Positions 1 to 5,183 of a stretch of 5,648 bases of DNA are shown piece after piece; within the stretch, counting starts at the first letter, position 1, and the number at the start of each line of letters is the position of its first letter. The notes below the pieces were generated by a model. That model did not search any database. It worked only from the letters and a program-made list of their open reading frames with translations, and had not been told where the DNA came from. This DNA is from an uncultured Rhizobiaceae group bacterium. Its GTDB lineage: Bacteria; Pseudomonadota; Alphaproteobacteria; Rhizobiales; Rhizobiaceae. A program made the position numbers and the translations under genes. The stretch lies in assembly GCA_937944075.1 (NCBI GenBank), contig CALDZZ010000002.1, positions 1 through 5,648 of the forward strand, read 5' to 3'.

Positions 1-1408
1 CATTTCCAACCGGCTCCCACCAGTTCTGACGGGTAAAGCCGTTTGTATCGACAACACCAGGCTCATCAGCAAACCACAGAGGATGCTCCCAACCGTAATT
101 CAGACCGAAGACTGCTCCCATTTCCTTTTGCATTTCATAAACAGGGCGGGTTCTAACAGGACGCCCGACAGCACGTTCTTCATTCGGAAAGTGAATGGAG
201 AAACGATTGGCATATTGATCACCCACCTTGGCTTTAGTGAACTTGCGATCAGCCCACGAACCAAAGCGGGACAAATCCCACGGGAACATGTCCAAATGCG
301 GCTCTCCAGTAACAATCCATTCTGCTGAGAGTTGTCCCAGGCCACCTGATTGAGAGAACCCCGGTATGATACCATTACAACAGAAATAGCCTTTGAGCTC
401 CGGAACAGGACCAAAGAGTGCATTGCTGTCCGGAGACCATATCATGGGGCCATTGATAACGCGTTTTATACCAGCAGATCCCAACGCTGGTACGCGCTCG
501 ATTGCCCGCATCATGTTTTCCTCGATGCGCTCAATATCGTCGCCGAAAAGTTCATGCCCAAAATCAAGAGGTGTGCCTTCTTCTGCCCAAAAGCGCACAT
601 CTTTTTCATAGGCGCCAACGAGAAGACCCTGGCCTTCCTGGCGCAGATAATATTCCCCATCACGATCTGCAACCGAAGGTAACCGATCTGGCATGGCTTC
701 AATCTCTGCCATCGTCTCAGTTACAAAATACTGGTGTTCTGTCGGGAGTAATGGCAAATCGATGCCAGCCATGCTTGCCACTTCCCTGCCCCAAAGGCCC
801 GCGGCATTTACCACCACTTCACTGCGAATATCACCCTTGGGTGTTCTGACTATCCAAGTGCCATCCTGCTGTTGTTCAGTTCCGGTAACTGGTGTGAACC
901 TATGAATCTCAGCTCCATTGTTTTTCGCGCCAGTCGCATAGGCATTTGTAACACCGGAAGGATCAACATTACCGCCTGAAGGTTCCCACATGATGCAGCG
1001 AATACCATCATAGTTTACAAGCGGGTGCAGTTTTTCTGCTTCCTGTCTGCTGACTTCATGAAAATCCAGACCGTAATATTTTGCTTTGGCCGCCTGCAAT
1101 CTGAGCTGATGTTCGCGCTCTTGCGTTTGTGCAAGATATAACGAACCAGGTTGAAAGACTCCACACCCTTGCCCGGTAATTTCCTCCAACTCTTTGTAGA
1201 GGTTCATCGTGTAATGCTGTATGCGGCTTATGTTGTTATTGTCATGCAAACCATGAATATTGGCTGCAGCGTGCCAAGTACTGCCGGAGGTGAGTTCGTC
1301 ACGTTCAAGCAAAACAACGTCGCTCCAACCCAGTTTTGTCAAATGATACAATATTGAGCAACCGATGACGCCGCCGCCTATAACAACTGCTTGTGCGTGT
1401 TCGCGCAT
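1..1408 (-). CDS. Dimethylglycine/sarcosine dehydrogenase-like FAD oxidoreductase (GcvT-family fusion), 3' end cut off
   Basis: I translated this frame from the ATG at 1408-1406; it stays open for 469 codons and leaves the window without a stop. Residues 1-30 form a Rossmann entry with GGGVIG at 11-16, and E35 ends the second strand where it would hold the FAD ribose. STWHAAA follows at 43-49; in dimethylglycine and sarcosine dehydrogenases the histidine of the WHAAG motif (here H46) carries FAD covalently. NAAG at 201-204 and PTEHQY at 222-227 are also typical of the family. Residues from about 375 match the position of the FAD-oxidoreductase central domain. Known members run about 800 residues with a C-terminal folate-binding GcvT domain, which would lie beyond the left edge. 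These enzymes oxidatively demethylate N-methyl amines and pass the one-carbon unit to tetrahydrofolate. Which amine is used here cannot be told; many alphaproteobacteria carry several paralogues. The family call is firm, the substrate is not. Confidence 0.9.
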   Translation of the reverse strand, partial: MREHAQAVVIGGGVIGCSILYHLTKLGWSDVVLLERDELTSGSTWHAAANIHGLHDNNNISRIQHYTMNLYKELEEITGQGCGVFQPGSLYLAQTQEREHQLRLQAAKAKYYGLDFHEVSRQEAEKLHPLVNYDGIRCIMWEPSGGNVDPSGVTNAYATGAKNNGAEIHRFTPVTGTEQQQDGTWIVRTPKGDIRSEVVVNAAGLWGREVASMAGIDLPLLPTEHQYFVTETMAEIEAMPDRLPSVADRDGEYYLRQEGQGLLVGAYEKDVRFWAEEGTPLDFGHELFGDDIERIEENMMRAIERVPALGSAGIKRVINGPMIWSPDSNALFGPVPELKGYFCCNGIIPGFSQSGGLGQLSAEWIVTGEPHLDMFPWDLSRFGSWADRKFTKAKVGDQYANRFSIHFPNEERAVGRPVRTRPVYEMQKEMGAVFGLNYGWEHPLWFADEPGVVDTNGFTRQNWWEPVGN

Positions 1409-1420
1409 TTCCCTCTCCCG
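1409..1420 (-). promoter_or_regulatory. Ribosome binding site of the DMGDH-like gene
   Basis: On the minus strand CGGGAGAGGGAA directly precedes the ATG at 1408. GGAG lies 6 bases from the start, close to ideal spacing, and this fixes the start codon. The rest of the 108-base gap (1421-1516) shows no convincing promoter hexamers and no hairpin followed by a T-run in the direction of transcription. I therefore cannot say whether this gene is read through from the ATP-grasp gene or has its own promoter. Confidence 0.7.
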
Positions 1421-1516
1421 AACAGGTTTCCTCAAGACCTTACGCTCGAGAGACTAACTCGTTAAGCTGATGATGCGAAGTAATATGGCGCGGGTTTGCT
1501 ATGTTTTTTTTGGCAG

Positions 1517-2665
1517 TCATTCAGCTGCTGCTATTTCCTCAAACCATGCAATATCGAATGTCGAAGCCTCACCAAAACTTTCTCCATTGATAAAAGCGCG
1601 CTTCATGATTTGCCATGAAGTAATGGGCATCAGCCATAATGGCAGAGGATCACGCCATGAAAAGTTCACTTCCTTGGCCTTGAGCATGATTTTCGCCTTG
1701 TTGAAAAACTCGTCACGCTTGAACAACGAAACCTGTGTTTCCGTTAAACAGGGGTAAAACTGTTGCATTAGCTGCTGCGGACGTAGTCTTAGTTCATTGG
1801 TTTCTGGCGGATTGGTAATTGCCTGAGCAATGCTTTCGCGCTCTACAAAATGTATACCGCTTGTCGCTCTAGGGTTGCATTCAATGGCATGGGGAATACC
1901 ATTTTCGTCTTCCATCATATCGAAGGAAATAAACCCGGTATGACCGGCCATTTCAACAAATTGGGCAATCCAGTTTTCTATGGCAGTCTCATCATCCAGT
2001 CGCTCAAAGGCCACGCCAACGGTTCCAGATAAAATAGCTGAACGATAAACAACGCTTCCAATAACCCTGCCTTCATGACACATCGAAAAAGTGCTTTTCA
2101 ATGCACCCTTCATCTGCTGTTGAACGATTGCTGGCGGCAATTGACATGCAAAAGGCAAATCATCGCCTGCATCATGAATTTCCAAGCCTTGCCCTGAGCA
2201 GGTACAAACCGGCTTGATGATGTAATCATTGTTAAGTGCGAACTGACTGGCTTCAAAATCGCCCAGCATATAGGTTTGTGGAACAGTAAGCCCAAAAGAT
2301 TTTGCTAGCTTGATGAAGCGAGCCTTGTCATGCAATTCCCGCAAGCGTAGTTGCGACATGGAATAGAGTTTCACATTGGGCGGCAGTCTGGATTCAATTA
2401 GCGTTGAATGCAGCGCTTCTTCCGAGACTGGCACAACAAGCGAAACATTTTCCTCTTCTATCACATGCAGAAGCTCATCTAGATATCTGGCTTGATGATC
2501 GTTGGGTGCTGTAAGCGCTATGGACTTGTCAACATAGCGTGAAACACGAGCCAAATGCCATTTTGCAGGTTCAGCAATGATGACGCGCCAGCCAGCCTTG
2601 CTCAGGGCTTCAGCAACATCAAGCGCCTTTGGCAATCGCCCCAATGTAAGCAAGGCAGTTTTCAT
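1517..2665 (-). CDS. ATP-grasp domain ligase, substrate unknown
   Basis: The 382-residue protein has the three-part ATP-grasp layout. Residues 1-80 form an N-terminal alpha/beta domain starting MKTALLTLGR, of the type seen in carbamoyl-phosphate-synthase-like ATP-grasp proteins. The central ATP-binding part has K114 in a HDKARF segment, then YIIKPV with K151 and a glycine/serine loop CSGQG at 156-160. VQQQMKG at 181-187 fits the hinge before the second lobe. The metal-binding end has D249 in FISFDM and IECNPR at 261-266, where E262 and N264 would bind Mg. Such enzymes activate a carboxylate as acyl phosphate and join it to an amine or other nucleophile. Residues 300-382 form a tail I do not recognise. 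The start ATG overlaps the stop of the upstream membrane-protein gene as TGATG, and no strong Shine-Dalgarno sequence precedes it, so translation is probably coupled. The ATP-grasp fold is clear; product and substrate are unknown. Confidence 0.85.
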   Translation of the reverse strand: MKTALLTLGRLPKALDVAEALSKAGWRVIIAEPAKWHLARVSRYVDKSIALTAPNDHQARYLDELLHVIEEENVSLVVPVSEEALHSTLIESRLPPNVKLYSMSQLRLRELHDKARFIKLAKSFGLTVPQTYMLGDFEASQFALNNDYIIKPVCTCSGQGLEIHDAGDDLPFACQLPPAIVQQQMKGALKSTFSMCHEGRVIGSVVYRSAILSGTVGVAFERLDDETAIENWIAQFVEMAGHTGFISFDMMEDENGIPHAIECNPRATSGIHFVERESIAQAITNPPETNELRLRPQQLMQQFYPCLTETQVSLFKRDEFFNKAKIMLKAKEVNFSWRDPLPLWLMPITSWQIMKRAFINGESFGEASTFDIAWFEEIAAAE

Positions 2666-2667
2666 CA
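2663..2667 (-). other. TGATG stop/start overlap between membrane-protein and ATP-grasp genes
   Basis: The TGA stop at 2667-2665 and the ATG start at 2665-2663 share one base. The 20 bases upstream hold no well-placed Shine-Dalgarno match; the nearest AAGG is more than 12 bases away. This arrangement is typical of translational coupling by terminating ribosomes and shows that the two proteins are made from one mRNA. Confidence 0.85.
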
Positions 2668-3426
2668 GGAAGCCGTTTGACCTTTGACGTTTAAAGTCGA
2701 AGCATTTGTTTTTCTGCTATAGCGTTTTCTGACTTTGCGCTGATTATAAACGATCAGTGCAATTCCTGTCACAAGCGGGATCGCCCACAGAACAGGATTA
2801 AGCGCGATTTCCGGCATCAACCGAACTGCACCAAAGGCAAGAAAGGCAGTGTAAACTGAAATGCCTGCACCGACCAATGCTTTGATGTGCTCCAGTTGCC
2901 AATCAAAAAAGCCAGGCTTTTCCTTCATCAGGAACCACATGTTGGTAGCAACCGTGGCAAAGCCGACAAATGAAATGCCTACCATCAAAATTTGGCCAAT
3001 CATGACACCACGAACAAGACAGTGAGCGGCTGTAATCGTCACAAGGATTTGCAAAACCCAATTGCGCCATTCCCTGTTTTTAGTGTGATCACGCTTGTTG
3101 ATTGCAGCTTGCCAACCAAACCATGCAAGGTTGATGGTAAGAATTGCAAGATACTGCATCATCCAGCCAAAGATACCGCGAATAAGATCTGCATCGCCTT
3201 TCAAGGCCGGGTCGGGATGTGTTGCAACCGGTGCAATGAGAGTGGTTGTAGAAATTCCAACGGCAATGAAACCGGTAAGCAACATGCATATTGTGAAAAC
3301 ACGCCCAATACGCACATGCAATGTACCACCTCTCTCAGAAGTTACCGGTACCCAAAAGGCAACAATGCCAATGGCTCCAGTTACAATGTGACACCACACC
3401 AGAATATGAAATAAGTCGACTGTCAT
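2665..3426 (-). CDS. Polytopic membrane protein, DUF2306-like
   Basis: The preferred start (ATG 3426-3424, MTVDLFHILVW) gives 253 residues with about seven hydrophobic segments, near 5-28, 43-66, 82-108, 121-139, 141-166, 181-203 and 209-227, then a basic cytoplasmic-looking tail. The N-terminus has HIVTGAIGI, a GG turn and HVRIGRVF, so H13 and H37 flank the first loop in the H-x3-G ... H-x2-GR pattern of DUF2306-type proteins. H7, H135 and H180 also lie in or next to membrane segments, so heme or another cofactor is possible but unproven. An in-frame ATG at 3477 would add 17 residues, but its reading would include the -10 element and part of an operator, and those residues look non-membrane and unconserved in style, so I prefer 3426. 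Neither start has a good Shine-Dalgarno match. The gene leads the operon with the ATP-grasp gene and diverges from the P450. Function unknown. Confidence 0.75.
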   Translation of the reverse strand: MTVDLFHILVWCHIVTGAIGIVAFWVPVTSERGGTLHVRIGRVFTICMLLTGFIAVGISTTTLIAPVATHPDPALKGDADLIRGIFGWMMQYLAILTINLAWFGWQAAINKRDHTKNREWRNWVLQILVTITAAHCLVRGVMIGQILMVGISFVGFATVATNMWFLMKEKPGFFDWQLEHIKALVGAGISVYTAFLAFGAVRLMPEIALNPVLWAIPLVTGIALIVYNQRKVRKRYSRKTNASTLNVKGQTAS

Positions 3427-3450
3427 AATGTGGTAAATGTCGTTTATTTC

Positions 3451-3456
3451 ACTATA
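3451..3456 (-). promoter_or_regulatory. Probable -10 element for the membrane protein/ATP-grasp operon
   Basis: The minus strand reads TATAGT here, five of six matches to TATAAT. Transcription would start near 3445, giving a leader of about 20 bases before the ATG at 3426. No strong -35 hexamer lies 16-18 bases upstream; the region 3474-3479 reads ATATGT. A weak -35 is common at activated or repressed promoters. The leftmost palindrome (3460-3476) falls in the -10/-35 spacer. Confidence 0.45.
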
Positions 3457-3458
3457 AT
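3453..3458 (+). promoter_or_regulatory. Probable -10 element for the P450 gene
   Basis: A perfect TATAAT lies 46 bases before the P450 start, in an AT-rich region between divergent genes. It overlaps the minus-strand TATAGT by four bases, so the two promoters would be back to back. No good -35 hexamer is present 16-18 bases upstream. Transcription would begin near 3465, inside the first palindrome, so a repressor bound there would block initiation. Confidence 0.45.
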
Positions 3459-3459
3459 G

Positions 3460-3476
3460 TGTCAAGTATCTGGACA
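3460..3476. promoter_or_regulatory. PpsR/CrtJ-like palindrome, left half of tandem (TGT-N11-ACA)
   Basis: TGTCAAGTATCTGGACA is a dyad with arms TGTC and GACA. The spacing between TGT and ACA is 11 rather than the canonical 12 of PpsR/CrtJ sites, so alone it would be weak evidence. It ends exactly 8 bp from the canonical site at 3485-3502. Tandem palindromes 8 bp apart are the arrangement described for cooperative CrtJ binding at the bchC promoter. Confidence 0.4.
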
Positions 3477-3484
3477 TATTTTTA

Positions 3485-3502
3485 TGTAAGGTTAAATTGA
3501 CA
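3485..3502. promoter_or_regulatory. PpsR/CrtJ operator, canonical TGT-N12-ACA
   Basis: TGTAAGGTTAAATTGACA matches the TGT-N12-ACA consensus of PpsR/CrtJ, the redox- and light-responsive repressor of bacteriochlorophyll, carotenoid and light-harvesting genes. It ends two bases before the P450 ATG and includes that gene's likely Shine-Dalgarno AAGG (3488-3491). Such short motifs arise by chance, but the position between divergent genes and the neighbouring bchP make regulation by PpsR/CrtJ plausible. Confidence 0.55.
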
Positions 3503-3504
3503 TC

Positions 3505-4896
3505 ATGTTGAATAAAGTCGCCCCTCCCGTTTGTGAATTGTTTGAGCCACCGCGTCCGAAATCCCTTGGTCCGCTCAGCGCTCTGCTGCGAGCAACCTTC
3601 ACCGGTGACAGCAATCTGATCGGCCTTTTACCCAAGGAAGCCTATACGATGAAGATCGGGAATCTGGGCTATTCCAGGCGCTCGATTGTCATTATCAATG
3701 ATGCAGATGAAGTGCGCAAAATCCTGACAGACCCGCTCGATATATATCCCAAGAATGATCTGATGGTTGGCGCTCTTGCTCCTTTGGTGGGAGAATCAAT
3801 CTTTGTTTCCAGTGGCGACAAGTGGCGCAAGCAACGTGCCATGGTAGCTCCTGCTTTCAACCATATGAAACTTTCGCTTGCCTTTGATGCCATGAAGGCG
3901 GCGGTTGATAATTATGAAACCGTTATAGACAACCATATAAATGCTGATGAAAGCTTTTCACTTGATCTGGCGATGAGCCATCTGACTGCGGATATTATAT
4001 GTCGTACTGTTTTTTCAACGCCCTTGCAGTCAGATATTGCGAGAGAAGTTTTTGATGCTTTCACGATTTTTGAAAAAAGCGTTGCGCATGTAGAAATCAG
4101 ACGACTGATCATGGAACCGGCATGGAGTGAGATTCCCCAACCAGACACCGTACTGGACGCATGTGAGCGTATTCGCACTCACCTTGGCAAGCTGGTGGAT
4201 GGGCACCTTAAAGAAGATGCAGACTATGATGATATTGCAAATGCCATCATCAATGCACGCGATGCTGAAAGTGGTGAACCGTTTTGCCGCAAGGAACTGA
4301 TTGACCAATTGGGCGTGTTCTTTTTAGCGGGTCATGAAACAACCGCAAGTGCTCTTACCTGGGGCTTTTATGTATTAGCGACGCGACCAGATATTCTGGA
4401 TGGAATTCGTCAAGAAGTGGAACGCGTTACGGAGGGAAGTCCGATTGGATTTCAGCACATAAGAAACCTGCATTTTACAACCTCTATATTCAAGGAATCG
4501 ATGCGGCTCTATCCACCAATAACCTTTATCCCGCGCGTGGCTGCTGAATCTACAACGATCGGAAAACGTAAAATCAAGAAAGGTGCCATGGTGATGATTG
4601 CGCCCTGGGTCATTCATCGACATCACGATTATTGGGAAAATCCGAACAGCTTCGACGCGACCCGTTTCATGCCTCATCGTGAAAAAGAGATAAATCCCAA
4701 TACCTATATGCCGTTTGGACTAGGACCTCGTGTTTGTGTGGGCGCGAATTTTGCAACGATTGAAGCTACCCTTATTCTGGCACGACTTGCAATGCGTTAT
4801 GATTTTTCCATTGAACCGGAGCAAACCATTACTCCGGTTGCCCGCCTGACAACAAGACCAAGGGAACAGGTTCAAATTCGCGCAGCTCTTCATTAA
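3505..4896 (+). CDS. Cytochrome P450 monooxygenase
   Basis: The 463-residue protein is a complete P450. Helix C WRKQR at 107-111 gives the W-x3-R pair that contacts a heme propionate. The I-helix oxygen-activation motif is AGHETT at 275-280. E331 and R334 form the K-helix ExxR (KESMRLYPP), and R387-F388 in DATRFMP complete the E-R-R triad. The heme loop FGLGPRVCVG at 404-413 supplies the thiolate ligand C411. There is no N-terminal membrane anchor or signal, so the enzyme is expected to be soluble or peripheral and to need separate redox partners; no ferredoxin or reductase gene is in the window. The HETT-type I helix and overall length resemble the CYP4/CYP102/CYP175-like group, which oxidises fatty acids or carotenoids, more than the short terpene P450s. 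An in-frame TAA at 3493 fixes the start at 3505; AAGG lies 13 bases upstream, rather far. It sits alone on the plus strand. Substrate unknown; carotenoid or isoprenoid is inference. Confidence 0.95.
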   Translation: MLNKVAPPVCELFEPPRPKSLGPLSALLRATFTGDSNLIGLLPKEAYTMKIGNLGYSRRSIVIINDADEVRKILTDPLDIYPKNDLMVGALAPLVGESIFVSSGDKWRKQRAMVAPAFNHMKLSLAFDAMKAAVDNYETVIDNHINADESFSLDLAMSHLTADIICRTVFSTPLQSDIAREVFDAFTIFEKSVAHVEIRRLIMEPAWSEIPQPDTVLDACERIRTHLGKLVDGHLKEDADYDDIANAIINARDAESGEPFCRKELIDQLGVFFLAGHETTASALTWGFYVLATRPDILDGIRQEVERVTEGSPIGFQHIRNLHFTTSIFKESMRLYPPITFIPRVAAESTTIGKRKIKKGAMVMIAPWVIHRHHDYWENPNSFDATRFMPHREKEINPNTYMPFGLGPRVCVGANFATIEATLILARLAMRYDFSIEPEQTITPVARLTTRPREQVQIRAALH

Positions 4897-4904
4897 GCGG
4901 CGGA

Positions 4905-5174
4905 TCAATAAATCCAGCGCAAATAGATATCCAGCACATGAAAGAAAAAAGCTGCAACCAGTGCAGCTCCCAAAAACGATGAGCTGGCACCTGCCAACGC
5001 AAACCCGAGCGCAACGGCAAAGCATGCGCCCGCCCCCAAAAATGACAGGATTTGCAAGGGCGGCAAGCCTGTCGTTTTGTACTTCCAGATAAGTAAAAGC
5101 AAAATGGCTTCAAGACCCAGAAAGCCAAGCAGGATATAAGTAATCGCAGGCGTTGTAAGGAGTGTCTCGAACAT
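4905..5174 (-). CDS. Small three-helix membrane protein downstream of bchP
   Basis: The 89-residue protein has likely membrane helices near 9-30, 43-63 and 66-86, separated by a short polar KYKTTG loop and an AGASSS turn. It ends DIYLRWIY. I do not recognise a family; it is shorter than TspO and lacks its tryptophan-rich pattern. The start is well supported: AGG lies 5 bases upstream of ATG 5174 and the ribosome binding site abuts the TGA of bchP, with only 9 bases between the genes. Co-transcription with bchP suggests a role in the membrane step of pigment tail reduction, or in pigment delivery, but this is inference from position. Its stop faces the P450 stop across 8 bases. Confidence 0.75.
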   Translation of the reverse strand: MFETLLTTPAITYILLGFLGLEAILLLLIWKYKTTGLPPLQILSFLGAGACFAVALGFALAGASSSFLGAALVAAFFFHVLDIYLRWIY

Positions 5175-5183
5175 CGTAACCTA

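Noticed and set aside
100..849. Several short open frames on both strands
   Set aside because: They overlap the DMGDH-like gene, whose uninterrupted frame reads as a recognisable protein throughout.
1455..1464. TAACTCGTTA dyad and nearby CTCGAG
   Set aside because: Arms are only four bases; no known operator consensus fits, and such dyads are common by chance.
1490..1512. T-run (8 T) after GCGCGGGTTTGC on the plus strand, a possible terminator
   Set aside because: The best stem (ATGGC/GCTAT) is short and mismatched, and no plus-strand gene upstream would need it.
2992..3414. Open frame of 140 codons on the plus strand
   Set aside because: It lies fully antisense to the membrane-protein gene, its translation is rich in Cys, Asn and Lys with no domain pattern, and no ribosome binding site is seen.
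3460..3465. Minus-strand TTGACA as a -35 for the membrane-protein operon
   Set aside because: The hexamers 16-18 bases downstream (CGACAT, GACATT) are poor -10 matches; TATAGT at 3456-3451 lies too close to pair with it.
3497..3502. TTGACA resembling a -35 hexamer just before the P450 ATG
   Set aside because: A promoter here would start transcription inside the P450 gene, with no -10 at the right distance; it is better read as the right arm of the palindrome.
3500..3508. ACAT-C-ATGT dyad over the P450 start codon
   Set aside because: Nine bases with no extended symmetry; likely chance.
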